Shown here: positions 24,011 to 32,913 of the stretch, in pieces
How the letters are laid out: every line of letters starts with the position of its first letter
Position numbering within the stretch: position 1 is the first letter of the stretch
NCBI RefSeq assembly: GCF_900302505.1
Contig: NZ_OMOJ01000002.1
Span: forward strand, 558,001 to 622,000
DNA: 64,000 nt
Direction of reading: 5' to 3'
Source of the DNA: Pseudoprimorskyibacter insulae
GTDB taxonomy: Bacteria; Pseudomonadota; Alphaproteobacteria; Rhodobacterales; Rhodobacteraceae
Program-made: the position numbers and the translations under genes
The notes under the pieces: generated by a model
Database searches by the model: none
What the model was told of the DNA's origin: nothing
The model's input: only the letters and a program-made list of their open reading frames with translations

Positions 24011-27000
24011 TTAGGCGAGCAAATTGAACGTTTCACCACCGATAAGCAGATTAATCTCAGACTGGGCGCCGCCATCCACCAGCGCCCACAGAATTGTCTG
24101 CGTGGGTTTGTAGATGACGAAGGCCTCGGTCACGCCTGCAACGCCTGCGTTCGGCGTTTCGGTAAAGTTGACCTGGAACTGGTCGGCGGTGCCTGCCGCG
24201 CCGAACTGCAAAACGTCGCCATCAGCTGCATTGTAGTCCTGAATCCAGTCCGACCCGTGGTTCACATTGCCGATATGGAAAAACCGGTCCGCGCCCGCGC
24301 CGCCGTTCACCCGGTCATACCCAAAGCCGCCGTTGATGAAGTCATCGCCATTGCCGCCAAAGATTTGATCCGACCAAGCCTGCCCGGTCAGTTCGTCATT
24401 GCCGTCGCCGCCAAGGATCAGGTCAACGCCAAAGCCGCCAATGATCGTGTCGGTGCCGGCGTCGCCGCGCAATTCGTCATTGCCATAGCCGCCGTCCAGA
24501 TAGTCGTCGCCGTTGCCGCCATAAATTACGTCGCGCAGGTCATCCTCGCTCGTGCCGCCGACAAGGCTATCGTTGCCGTCGGCCCCAATCAGCGTGTCGG
24601 TGCCATCAAGGCCCAGCAGAGTATCATTGCCGATATCGCCGCGCAGCAGGTCATCGTTGGCCGTGCCCTCGATCAACTGATCGGACATCGGAACCGCGAC
24701 GCTGGCAGAGGTCACGGTTTCCGAGGTGTAGAAGGTGTCCTGCACAGTGACAGCGACGCTGAGGTCCTTGCCGCCTTGGGCCGAGGTAATTTCGAAAGTC
24801 GCTTCGGTCGCGCCCGCGATTTCAACGCCATCAGCAAGCCACTGATAGCTGTAGCCACGAATTCCGTCTTCGTCCGAAAGGCCGGAAACATCCGCCGTGA
24901 CGGTTTCGCCAACCTCTGCCGTGCCGGTGATGCTGGCCGCGCCGGTCAGCGGATCCTGTACGTTGTTGATCCGGGCGGCAAAGCCGCGCGTCACAACCTC
25001 GTCGGACAGGAAGCGGTCGGTAAAGCTATATTGAACCGACATCGTATGGTTCACGTCGGCTTGGGTCAGGGTGTAGCTTGCGCTGGTGGCACCTTCGATC
25101 GCCTCGCCGCTTCGCAGCCATTGGAACGTGGCATCTGCCGGGTCAAACCCGTCGGTGTCACTGACGGCGGAAACGTCTGCCGTTAGGATCGCGTCTTCGT
25201 AGGCGTCGCCGCCGATCGAAATATTGCCTGAGGCTTGATAGTTCCGCGCCGTGGACAGAAGCGTTAGCGTGCTGCCGTCATGCATGGTGATGACGCGGTC
25301 ATTGCCCACTTGCTCAACGCTCAGCTGGTCCATCTCGGCGTCGGTAAAGGCGCTGAAGTCCAGCACGTCGCCGCTGCGGCTGTAGCCGCTGATGGTGTCA
25401 TTGCCGAAGTCGCGGTCAAAGACGAAGGTCGTGGGATGCACCGACGATCCGTTGCTGATGAGTAGGTCATCGCCCGCGCCGCCGTTCAGCGTGTCGTTGC
25501 CCTGATAGCCGTCCAGTGTGTCATCGCCGCCACCGCCGTTGATGTAGTCATCGCCGGTGCTGGAATAGACGCTGTCGGCGGCTTGGGTGCCAATGAAGGT
25601 CACGCCATCCTGATTGTCGAGGTCGAAGTTGAAGAACGTGCTATAGCCGTTCACCCCGCTCAGGTCCAAATGGGTGACCCAGTCGAAGGACAGTTGCGTC
25701 CGGTCTGCGCCGATTAGCTCGACGCCAGCCGCGTCATCCAAGGTCAAGGACCGCACGCTGCTAGAGATGGTGTAATCGTCGAACATGAAGGTGTCGGTGC
25801 CGTCACCGCCGATCACGGTGTCATCACCACCGCCGCCATAGATCAGGTCGTCGCCTGCACCCGCATCAATCAGGTTGCTGTCGCCATCGCCATAGATCGT
25901 ATCGTTGCCCGCGCCGGACACTAGGTTCTCCATCGCAATCAGTGCTTCGCGGGTCGTTCCGGTCATGTTCTGGGCATAGCCGCTGGCCAGTGACAGCACA
26001 TGATCGTCGTCCGAGTTCAGGATCAGCGTATCGGCACCTTCGCCGCCATCGAACCGATCCACCCCGCGCGATCCGACGATCGTGTCGTCGCCGCTACCGG
26101 CGCGCACCCAATCGTCGGTGCCGTCATTGGTGACCAGTGAATCGTGACCCGCCGTGCCGTCGATGACGGTATAGTTCGTGACGTCGTTGTATGCGGTCCA
26201 CTGAAGGTCGGCGCCTTGCTGCCAGAACGCCAGAATGCCATCATCGGTGGCCGCTGTGATGTTCAGGCCATTATTGCCGATGTCGTCGATATTGTGGGCC
26301 ACCATGAACCAATCGCCCACGGTGCCGTCATCCGCGATGTAGACGGTTTGCGACGTGCTGCCGTACTGCTCGGACAAGGTGCCAGTGATCTGCGACAGCT
26401 CTGCCGACAGGTAGGCCCCACCGCCGGGCGCCGCGATCAGAGAGATCTGGCCAGCGGCATAGTCGAACCCGTCGGGCATCACGGTTTGCAGAGTGACCGC
26501 GCCGTCTTTGTACACGGCCAGTTTCAGGGTCTGGTCGTCTTTGTTGTAGAAGGCCGCCGCAAAGGCACCATCGCCCAGATAGGCGTATGCCGCGTCGTGC
26601 TGGATATAGTCGTCGGGGTCAGAGCTGAACAGCGTGATCAATTCGTCCTTCGCGGCAGCGCCGCTATCGGTGTCGAATGTGTAGGTCTGGGCCATCACCT
26701 CATAGATGGTGTTGTCATCCCGGTCGCGGGTGGTGTCGTTTTCGTAGAACACGACAAAGCCATCATCCGTGGCGGCGATCCCGAATTGGTCGGGGAAATT
26801 GCCGACATCAAGAAAGGTGCTGTCCTGAATTGCGCCGGTGCTCGGGTCGACCACAACCATCGTGTAGTTGCCCGCATAGCGCCCCTGATAGCCGATCAGC
26901 ACGTTGCCATTGGCCAAGGTCGTGACCGTCTGGCCGTTGAGCGGGTCATAGGTGCCGCCCACCGGGTCTTGATAGATGATATGCGGGGTGTCTTCGCGCG

Positions 27001-27787
27001 CGGTGCCATCGGCATCAAACGTCGCCATGTACAGCGTTGTTTCGATCGACGGGCGGGACGATGCGACGGTGCTTTCGTTTTCGTCGAAGGTTTCGATCCA
27101 AGTCACCGCAAAACCGCCGCCTTGCAGCTTGGTCAGCTGCGGCGCCAGCGTCTGGGCCTGTTCGAAGGGATTGTAATAGGTGTACGTGCCCTCGCCAAAG
27201 GGCAGGGTTGTGGCGATCTCGGTGCCGGTATTGTCGAAGATCTTCACATAGATCTGGCCCGAGTCCACGTCCTGATAGCCGCGCGCGACGGTTCCGTCTT
27301 CAAGGCTGATCACAAGGCGGCTGTAGGACGTCACTTCGCCGGAGGACACATAGGCGCGGTCTTCGTCATTGGTTTTCACAAAACCCTTAGCGAAAAACGG
27401 CAGGCTGCCGGTGGTCAGGTCTTCGGTGGTGCCGTCCGGGTGCTGAAGCGTTTCAACATCGCGCAGCAGGGTGTTCCCGGCCTGAAACAGGTTGATGCCC
27501 GACAGGTATTGGAAATGCGACAGGCGGTGGGTGTAGCCATCGTACAGAATCGGGTCGACTTCGGTCACGGCGAAATAGGGGTTGCGGTCGGTGTGGGTCT
27601 GACCGCTGGCCAGTTCAACAACCACGGTGTCGTCGCCCGCGCCCCCATCCACACGTTTGATCCAGCCGTATTGCATCGCTTCGACCATGATGGTGTCTTC
27701 GCCGTCATTGGTGTTCAGAATGTCCGTGCTGGTCATGTCGGAGGACTGAAAAACATCGTTCAGATTCGTGCCGATTTTGGTGGCCAT
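24011..27787 (-). CDS. Giant RTX calcium-binding protein with Ig-like domains (RTX2)
   Basis: About 1258 residues, acidic, no N-terminal signal peptide, consistent with type I secretion. ATG 27787 is chosen for the AAAGGA 8 bases upstream; an open frame to 27832 adds only non-family sequence. Residues about 150-540 hold repeated GGGFAVTW / DDGFVVFY-type strands suggestive of a beta-propeller. RTX nonapeptides occur near 545-790 (AGSGDDTIVGSRGVDRFDGG) and again near 1039-1166 (GDIGNDTLLGLDGTDTLIGA). Between them, residues about 857-1032, are two Ig-like repeats, each with a (F/Y)QWL...GATxAxxxxT pattern. It differs from RTX1 in having no tandem-repeat linkers. No dedicated exporter genes are present. 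Likely surface or extracellular; the function is unknown. Confidence 0.85.
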   Translation of the reverse strand: MATKIGTNLNDVFQSSDMTSTDILNTNDGEDTIMVEAMQYGWIKRVDGGAGDDTVVVELASGQTHTDRNPYFAVTEVDPILYDGYTHRLSHFQYLSGINLFQAGNTLLRDVETLQHPDGTTEDLTTGSLPFFAKGFVKTNDEDRAYVSSGEVTSYSRLVISLEDGTVARGYQDVDSGQIYVKIFDNTGTEIATTLPFGEGTYTYYNPFEQAQTLAPQLTKLQGGGFAVTWIETFDENESTVASSRPSIETTLYMATFDADGTAREDTPHIIYQDPVGGTYDPLNGQTVTTLANGNVLIGYQGRYAGNYTMVVVDPSTGAIQDSTFLDVGNFPDQFGIAATDDGFVVFYENDTTRDRDDNTIYEVMAQTYTFDTDSGAAAKDELITLFSSDPDDYIQHDAAYAYLGDGAFAAAFYNKDDQTLKLAVYKDGAVTLQTVMPDGFDYAAGQISLIAAPGGGAYLSAELSQITGTLSEQYGSTSQTVYIADDGTVGDWFMVAHNIDDIGNNGLNITAATDDGILAFWQQGADLQWTAYNDVTNYTVIDGTAGHDSLVTNDGTDDWVRAGSGDDTIVGSRGVDRFDGGEGADTLILNSDDDHVLSLASGYAQNMTGTTREALIAMENLVSGAGNDTIYGDGDSNLIDAGAGDDLIYGGGGDDTVIGGDGTDTFMFDDYTISSSVRSLTLDDAAGVELIGADRTQLSFDWVTHLDLSGVNGYSTFFNFDLDNQDGVTFIGTQAADSVYSSTGDDYINGGGGDDTLDGYQGNDTLNGGAGDDLLISNGSSVHPTTFVFDRDFGNDTISGYSRSGDVLDFSAFTDAEMDQLSVEQVGNDRVITMHDGSTLTLLSTARNYQASGNISIGGDAYEDAILTADVSAVSDTDGFDPADATFQWLRSGEAIEGATSASYTLTQADVNHTMSVQYSFTDRFLSDEVVTRGFAARINNVQDPLTGAASITGTAEVGETVTADVSGLSDEDGIRGYSYQWLADGVEIAGATEATFEITSAQGGKDLSVAVTVQDTFYTSETVTSASVAVPMSDQLIEGTANDDLLRGDIGNDTLLGLDGTDTLIGADGNDSLVGGTSEDDLRDVIYGGNGDDYLDGGYGNDELRGDAGTDTIIGGFGVDLILGGDGNDELTGQAWSDQIFGGNGDDFINGGFGYDRVNGGAGADRFFHIGNVNHGSDWIQDYNAADGDVLQFGAAGTADQFQVNFTETPNAGVAGVTEAFVIYKPTQTILWALVDGGAQSEINLLIGGETFNLLA

Positions 27788-27918
27788 GATGTGTCCTTTC
27801 GGTCCGGGGCAGTGTCGCGGCGGCGCGCGCAAATTGGAGGGGGCAAAGAGGCAAGCCGATTGGCTTGATTTATTTCAAGGATTGGAATTTTTCGATTTTC
27901 TTGATTGGGCGGATCGGG

Positions 27919-27946
27919 CCATCGGCATTGGAATTCTTGCCGATGG
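27919..27946. promoter_or_regulatory. 9-bp inverted repeat upstream of RTX2
   Basis: CCATCGGCA at 27919-27927 and TGCCGATGG at 27938-27946, a perfect 9-bp inverted repeat with a 10-base spacer centred on GGAATTC. It is about 130 bases upstream of the RTX2 start, a position compatible with an operator or a leader hairpin. Confidence 0.45.
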
Positions 27947-28039
27947 GCTGCGTAGAATGCGAAAACGCGGAGAATGGCGTAACGCATAGGAATGAAAGGA
28001 TGTTTCCAAACACAATCCAAAATCCCTTTTTGCAACGGC

Positions 28040-28052
28040 CAAGTGACACTTG
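28040..28052. promoter_or_regulatory. CAAGTG-A-CACTTG palindrome
   Basis: A perfect 13-base odd palindrome about 255 bases upstream of RTX2 and 180 bases beyond the tRNA 3' end. It may be a regulator site; nothing further supports it. Confidence 0.3.
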
Positions 28053-28233
28053 CCGCATTGGTTTCTGATTTTTGCAAAAAAGACGATCCTGCCCGAAAAT
28101 CGGGCGCCGCGCAAACAGCACGGAAATCACGTACACGAAAACTACTGGGCTCAAAGAACCATGTTTCATGTGCGATGGCAACAATCTAGCCAGCGATTAC
28201 GCTGTCATATACCGATCAAATCTATTGGAGATT

Positions 28234-28309
<76 letters not shown>

Positions 28310-28385
28310 GAACCGTGTCGTGCGTTTAAGCAACTGCGCGGGCGGGATCAAGTCGAAAAACCCCGCCTCGCAAACTTTTTTCGGA

Positions 28386-28712
28386 TCAGACGTCGTCGTC
28401 TTCCGAAGCGACGTCGGCGATGTCGTCAAGCGACACGTTTTCGTCATCGTCATCGTCTTCCAGAACATCATCGCCCAGATCGACATCAACGTCATCATCC
28501 AACACATCGTCATCATCGATGTTCGATGCTTTGGCTTTGGCTTTTGCGGTCACCGCGTCTTCGGCGTCGGCGGCAATCATGCGCGCTTTCTGCGATTCGA
28601 ACTCGACCACCTCGCCGGTGTACGGGCTGACGATCGGGTTGCGGTTCAGGTCATAAAACCGCTTGCCGGTCGTCGGGCAAACGCGTTTTGTGCCCCATTC
28701 TTCTTTGGGCAT
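28386..28712 (-). CDS. FYDLN acid-domain protein (TIGR02300)
   Basis: 108 residues. The N-terminus has the conserved zinc-ribbon-like start MPKEEWGTKRVCPTTGKRFY and the DLNRNPIVSPYTG block that gives the family its name. A lysine/alanine segment follows, then a strongly acidic tail with runs such as DDDDVLDDDVDVDLGDD. ATG 28712 gives the standard family start; the frame to 28763 adds 17 non-conserved residues. The family is widespread in alphaproteobacteria and has no assigned function. Confidence 0.92.
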   Translation of the reverse strand: MPKEEWGTKRVCPTTGKRFYDLNRNPIVSPYTGEVVEFESQKARMIAADAEDAVTAKAKAKASNIDDDDVLDDDVDVDLGDDVLEDDDDDENVSLDDIADVASEDDDV

Positions 28713-28818
28713 GGGTAATTCCCTTTTTCTGTTGTCTTGTCGACGATCGAGGCCACCTGCCATATCATGACGGATGTGTCAAAGCATTTGGCGGAATGGC
28801 AGCAAAGAGGCACTGTAT

Positions 28819-29511
28819 ATGGGCGAGTTAGAGCTTCCGGGCAACCCTCCGATCGCACTTGTTGTGCGTCGGTCGGCGCGGGCGCGTCGGATCAGTCTGC
28901 GGCTATCGCAGCTGGACGGGCGTGTGACGCTGACATTGCCGCAGCGATTGCCGCTGGATGAGGGGTTGGAGTTCGCCCGCGAAAAGGAACAATGGCTGCG
29001 CGATCACCTTCAGGCACAGGGCGCAGTCCGTCAGGTCGGCATCGGCGAGGCGGTTCCTTTGGAAGGGCGCATGGTGCCGGTCGTTGCGGGGCAGGGGCGG
29101 CGCGTGGTCGATACGGGCGATGCGCTGGCGGTGCCGGGGGCAGCCGATCAGGTGGCCAAACGGCTTGAGGCCTACCTCAAGCAACGTGCCCGTGACCGGC
29201 TGGCCGAAGCCTCTGACCACTATGCCGCCAAGCTGGGGCGCCCTTACACACGCCTGACGCTGCGCGATACGCGGTCCCGCTGGGGGTCGTGTAGCGCTGA
29301 TGGCAAGCTGATGTATTCGTGGCGTTTGGTCTTGGCCCCGGCTTGGGTGCTTCGCTATGTGGCGGCGCATGAGGTCGCCCATCTGGCCGAGATGAACCAT
29401 TCGCAGCGCTTCTGGGATGTGGTCACCGATCTTTACGGGCCATGGAAGGATGCGCGCGGGTGGCTGCACGAAAACGGCGCTGATTTGCATCGGTATCGCT
29501 TCGGCAATTGA
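28819..29511 (+). CDS. YgjP/SprT-like zinc metallopeptidase
   Basis: 230 residues of the M48-like YgjP family (DUF45, WHG-type). The zinc site is HEVAHLAEMNHSQRFW (HExxH plus a downstream His), preceded by the conserved RDTRSRWGSCSADGKLMYSW. The first half is the usual N-terminal domain. ATG 28819 (MGELELPG) follows AGAGG; an ATG-less extension to 28774 is not supported. It is divergent from the FYDLN gene. Its natural substrates are not known. Confidence 0.9.
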   Translation: MGELELPGNPPIALVVRRSARARRISLRLSQLDGRVTLTLPQRLPLDEGLEFAREKEQWLRDHLQAQGAVRQVGIGEAVPLEGRMVPVVAGQGRRVVDTGDALAVPGAADQVAKRLEAYLKQRARDRLAEASDHYAAKLGRPYTRLTLRDTRSRWGSCSADGKLMYSWRLVLAPAWVLRYVAAHEVAHLAEMNHSQRFWDVVTDLYGPWKDARGWLHENGADLHRYRFGN

Positions 29512-29542
29512 CGGCCCGCAGGTTTGTGATCACATTCGCCCT

Positions 29543-30208
29543 ATGCTAGCGACTCAACGCCCTGCGGATTCCGCCTCTTCTGCCCATGATCGCGTCTATC
29601 GCGGTCTGCGCAGCCGTATCATGTTTGGTGAAATCCGCCCCGGTCAGGCCTTGACCCTGCGCGGGATCGGCAAGGAATTCGACGTGTCGATGACCCCCGC
29701 GCGTGAAGCGGTGCGCCGTCTGGTGGCCGAAGGGGCGTTGACCCTGTCCAGTTCGGGCCGCGTGTCCACGCCAGAGCTTAGCTCAGACCGGCTCGAAGAA
29801 TTGGCCGCGCTGCGGTCGCTGATTGAGGTAGAACTGGCCAGCCGCGCCCTGCCACGGGCGCATATGGCGTTGATTGATCGCCTTCAGTCCATCAATAGCG
29901 TGATCGGCGATGCCGTCGCCAACCAAGATGCGGTTGGCTATATCCGCTACAATCTGGATTTTCACCGCACGCTATACCTGCGGGCGCAGGCCCCGGCGAT
30001 GTTGGCCATGGCGGAAACCGTCTGGCTGCAATTGGGACCGACCATGCGGGCGATGTACAGCCGGTTGCGCGGGAACGAGCCGCCAAAGTTCCACCGCCTG
30101 ATCATCGCCGCGCTAAAGGCCGGGGATGAGCCCGGCCTGCGGCTTGCAGTGCGGTCGGACGTGACGCAGGGGCTGCGCCACCTCAGCAGCTTGGGCTTAG
30201 ATCTCTAG
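29543..30208 (+). CDS. GntR-family (FadR/FCD) transcriptional regulator
   Basis: 221 residues. An N-terminal winged helix ([20 protein letters not shown], then [17 protein letters not shown]) is followed by an all-helical FCD ligand-binding domain with metal-site style residues (NLDFHRTLY and [13 protein letters not shown]). ATG 29543 is chosen, since the open frame back to 29417 lies inside the metallopeptidase gene. It overlaps the convergent accA gene by 12 bases. Its targets are not evident from the neighbours. Confidence 0.88.
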   Translation: MLATQRPADSASSAHDRVYRGLRSRIMFGEIRPGQALTLRGIGKEFDVSMTPAREAVRRLVAEGALTLSSSGRVSTPELSSDRLEELAALRSLIEVELASRALPRAHMALIDRLQSINSVIGDAVANQDAVGYIRYNLDFHRTLYLRAQAPAMLAMAETVWLQLGPTMRAMYSRLRGNEPPKFHRLIIAALKAGDEPGLRLAVRSDVTQGLRHLSSLGLDL

Positions 30209-31159
30209 GCCGCGCTTGCCCATCGACATGAATTTCTTGCGACGGTCGCGGATCAACGCTTCGGGCGATTTGTCGGAAAGGCCAGCCAGCAGCGCCTGAA
30301 TGGTTTTGCCCACCTCGGCAATCGCCTGTTTGGCGTGTCGATGCGCACCGCCCGACGGTTCGGGAATGATCCGGTCGATCACACCCAGCGAATGCAGATC
30401 TTGCGCGGTCAGGCGCAGGGCCTCGGCGGCTTCACGCATCTTCTCGGCGTCTTTCCACAGGATCGACGCGCAGCCCTCGGGCGAAATGACCGAATAGACC
30501 GAATGTTCCAGCATCGCGACACGGTTCGCGGTGGCAAAAGCCACAGCGCCGCCAGATCCACCTTCGCCGATCACCACAGAAATCAGCGGCACGCCGATTT
30601 GCAGGCATTTTTCGGTCGAACGGGCAATCGCTTCGGACTGGCCACGTTCCTCGGCGCCTTTGCCGGGGTAGGCACCGGGCGTGTCGACCAGCGTGATTAC
30701 GGGCAGGCGGAACCGGTCGGCCAGATCCATCAGGCGGATCGCCTTGCGATAGCCTTCGGGGCGCGCCATGCCGAAGTTATGGGTGATGCGGCTTTGGGTG
30801 TCGTTGCCCTTTTCATGGCCGATCACCACAACCGGTTTGTCGTGGAACCGAGCAATGCCGCCCATCACGGCGTGGTCATCGGCAAAGTTCCGATCCCCGG
30901 CCAGCGGTGTGTATTCGGTGAACAGCGCATCGATGTAGTTTTTACAATGCGGGCGTTCGGGGTGGCGGGCCACCTGACATTTGCGCCACGGCGTCAGCTT
31001 TTTGTAAAGGTCGATCAGCATGGCGTCGGCCTTGGTGTCCAGCGCCTTTGCTTCGGCCTCGATATCCATATCCTCGTTGGTCCGCGCCATTGTGCGCAGT
31101 TCTTCTGCCTTGCCTTCAATTTCAGCCAAGGGTTTTTCGAAGTCGAGGTAATGTGTCAT
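30197..31159 (-). CDS. accA: Acetyl-CoA carboxylase carboxyltransferase subunit alpha
   Basis: 320 residues, the alpha half of the carboxyltransferase that makes malonyl-CoA for fatty acid synthesis, working with AccD (not in the window). The sequence runs from [15 protein letters not shown] to the standard C-terminus. Core motifs are [38 protein letters not shown] and [16 protein letters not shown]. Length is normal. ATG 31159 has AAGAGAG upstream. Confidence 0.97.
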   Translation of the reverse strand: MTHYLDFEKPLAEIEGKAEELRTMARTNEDMDIEAEAKALDTKADAMLIDLYKKLTPWRKCQVARHPERPHCKNYIDALFTEYTPLAGDRNFADDHAVMGGIARFHDKPVVVIGHEKGNDTQSRITHNFGMARPEGYRKAIRLMDLADRFRLPVITLVDTPGAYPGKGAEERGQSEAIARSTEKCLQIGVPLISVVIGEGGSGGAVAFATANRVAMLEHSVYSVISPEGCASILWKDAEKMREAAEALRLTAQDLHSLGVIDRIIPEPSGGAHRHAKQAIAEVGKTIQALLAGLSDKSPEALIRDRRKKFMSMGKRGLEI

Positions 31160-31326
31160 CGCGTCGCTCTCTTAACGTTGTGGCGTATATGGCGTGGGTT
31201 TGGCCCGGATGCAACAAAGCTTGATGCACGGGCGGCGCTTGATGCGAAATTCCCGGTGGGTTTCCCATTGACCGACACTTGCGATCTGACTTCAACTGAT
31301 GGCGAATTTTGATCAGAGGTTTTGTC

Positions 31327-31800
31327 ATGCATCCTGTTTCCATTTGCGAGCTTCCAGAGCAGCGCTATTTGGGTTTGATTCACACCGGCCCCTATCCGAC
31401 GATCAGTTCGACCTTTGTTAAAGCCTTGGATGCGGTCACTGCGCACAATCTTTGGCCGCAGGCCAAGGCGGTTATGGCGACCTATTTCGACGATATGACA
31501 CAGGTCGCACCCGAAAAACTGCGCAGTCTGGCAGGGATTTTTGTCGATCCTGGCGTTGCCGTTCCTGAAGGCATGACAGATGGTTATGTGGCGGGCGGGC
31601 GCTATGCCAAGATGGTCTATACCGGGCCTTACAGTGGGATCAGCCAAGCCTACGGCGACTTGTACGGCACGTGGATGGCGCAGAACGGCGAAACGCCAAG
31701 TTATGGGCCTTCGTTTGAGATTTATCCCAACTCGCCCAGTGACACGCCCGAAGATCAGTTGATCACCGAGATCTACGCGCCGCTTAGCTCAAAGCCCTAG
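31327..31800 (+). CDS. GyrI-like (AraC effector-binding) small-molecule binding protein
   Basis: 157 residues, a stand-alone GyrI-like/SbmC effector-binding domain without a helix-turn-helix. Family strands are visible: LPEQRYLGLIHTGPY near the start, GGRYAKMVYTGPYSGISQAY in the middle, and SFEIYPNSP...LITEIYAPL at the end. ATG 31327 is preceded by AGAGG at 8 bases. Related proteins bind or hydrolyse small amphipathic molecules; its ligand here is unknown. It overlaps the convergent LysE gene by 12 bases. Confidence 0.82.
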   Translation: MHPVSICELPEQRYLGLIHTGPYPTISSTFVKALDAVTAHNLWPQAKAVMATYFDDMTQVAPEKLRSLAGIFVDPGVAVPEGMTDGYVAGGRYAKMVYTGPYSGISQAYGDLYGTWMAQNGETPSYGPSFEIYPNSPSDTPEDQLITEIYAPLSSKP

Positions 31801-32385
31801 CAGCACCGGAATCATCGACGCGATCAGAAGCGCGGCCATGGTCCAGTTGAACAAGCGTAGACGAACCGGGTTGGCCAATAGCCGCCCGACGTTTTCGCCG
31901 ATCACCACCCAAGTGGTGGTCGATGCGCTGCCGGTCAGGACATAGGCGAAGGCGATCAGGGCCACTGCGGCCACTTCGCGCCCATGGGCATAAAGCGAAA
32001 TCGCCCCGAGCGCCATGGCCCAGCCTTTGGGGTTTACCCATTGAAAGGCCGCCGATTGCAGGAAGGTCAGAGGCTTGCCAACGGCTTTGCCCTCTTTCGG
32101 GGCACCGGATTGGGCGATCTTCCACGCCAGATAGACCATGTACAGGATCGAGGCGACCTTCAGCACGGTTTGCAGGGGTGGCCAGATTTCAAACAGTTGC
32201 ATCACCCCCAGACCGACCAGCATAATCATCGCCGGAAAGCCAAGAATGATGCCAAGCATATGCGGGAAGGACCGGCGCAGCCCATAGTTGGCGCCTGATG
32301 CCATCAGCATCAGGTTGTTCGGGCCGGGCGAAAACACGGTCACAGCAGAGAAGGTCAGAAGGGCGAGAAGAAGATCGAGTGTCAT
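31789..32385 (-). CDS. LysE-family amino-acid exporter
   Basis: 198-residue inner-membrane protein with about six hydrophobic helices. The conserved LysE/RhtB start is present: FSPGPNNLMLMASGANYGL. It is divergent from an Lrp/AsnC regulator with 72 bases between, an arrangement typical of amino-acid export switches such as LysE/LysG. The exported amino acid is not deducible. Confidence 0.9.
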   Translation of the reverse strand: MTLDLLLALLTFSAVTVFSPGPNNLMLMASGANYGLRRSFPHMLGIILGFPAMIMLVGLGVMQLFEIWPPLQTVLKVASILYMVYLAWKIAQSGAPKEGKAVGKPLTFLQSAAFQWVNPKGWAMALGAISLYAHGREVAAVALIAFAYVLTGSASTTTWVVIGENVGRLLANPVRLRLFNWTMAALLIASMIPVLLGL

Positions 32386-32415
32386 TTGGACAATATTGCG
32401 CTAAGTTCGCTGCAT

Positions 32416-32430
32416 GAAATTGCGAATTTC
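32416..32430. promoter_or_regulatory. Putative Lrp/AsnC operator
   Basis: Perfect inverted repeat GAAATT-GCG-AATTTC at 32416-32430, AT-rich, midway in the 72-base gap between the divergent LysE and Lrp genes. Position and base composition fit an operator for the adjacent Lrp-type protein. Confidence 0.6.
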
Positions 32431-32457
32431 ACCAATTTGCGCATCTGGATGCAATAA

Positions 32458-32910
32458 ATGTCTGAAATTGACGAAATTGACCGCAAGATATTGCGTGAGC
32501 TAACCCGCGATGGTCGGCAAAGCAATCTGGCCTTGGCGGACCGGGTTGGGCTGTCGCCCTCGGCTTGCTTGCGCCGGGTGGCGGCGCTTGAAAAATCGGG
32601 GGTTATCAAGGGCTATCGCGCGGTGTTGAACCCCGATCAGGTCGGCGCGGGCTTTGTGGTCTATGTGATGGTCGGGCTGAACCTGCACACCCGCGACTCG
32701 CAGCACGCGTTTGAAAAGGCGATCTCGCGCAGTCCTGAGGTGCGCGAATGCCATAACGTGACGGGCACCGTAGAATATCTGCTACGGATCGAGGCGGCGG
32801 ATCTGGCCGCGTACAAGGTGTTCCATACCGAAGTGCTGGGCACGCTTCCGCAGGTGCATTCCATCACGTCATACGTTGTCATGGGCTCGCCCAAGGATGA
32901 ACGTGCCTAG
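32458..32910 (+). CDS. Lrp/AsnC-family transcriptional regulator
   Basis: 150 residues. The N-terminal helix-turn-helix is IDRKILRELTRDGRQSNLAL followed by VGLSPSACLRRVAALEKSGV. The C-terminal RAM/AsnC ligand domain contains VRECHNVTGTVEYLLRIEA. The adjacent divergent LysE exporter is the probable target. Its stop is 3 bases from the convergent hydroxylase stop. Confidence 0.93.
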   Translation: MSEIDEIDRKILRELTRDGRQSNLALADRVGLSPSACLRRVAALEKSGVIKGYRAVLNPDQVGAGFVVYVMVGLNLHTRDSQHAFEKAISRSPEVRECHNVTGTVEYLLRIEAADLAAYKVFHTEVLGTLPQVHSITSYVVMGSPKDERA

Positions 32911-32913
32911 GGT

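Larger units (their letters stand above)
27788..28233. other. Non-coding region between RTX2 and tRNA-Ala
   Basis: About 446 bases without a credible gene; six-frame open stretches are short and overlapping. The stretch 27860-28010 is AT-richer than neighbours. It should hold the RTX2 promoter and leader and the 3' trailer of the tRNA. Two palindromes are listed separately. Confidence 0.6.

Noticed and set aside
26144-27868. A 574-codon open frame antisense to RTX2
   Set aside because: Antisense shadow; no motifs, while the other strand has RTX repeats and a good ribosome site.
22554-28233. A second copy of the tRNA-Ala 3' end as an attachment site
   Set aside because: I found only short partial matches (for example GGGAGTCG near 22600), which are too short to support an att site.
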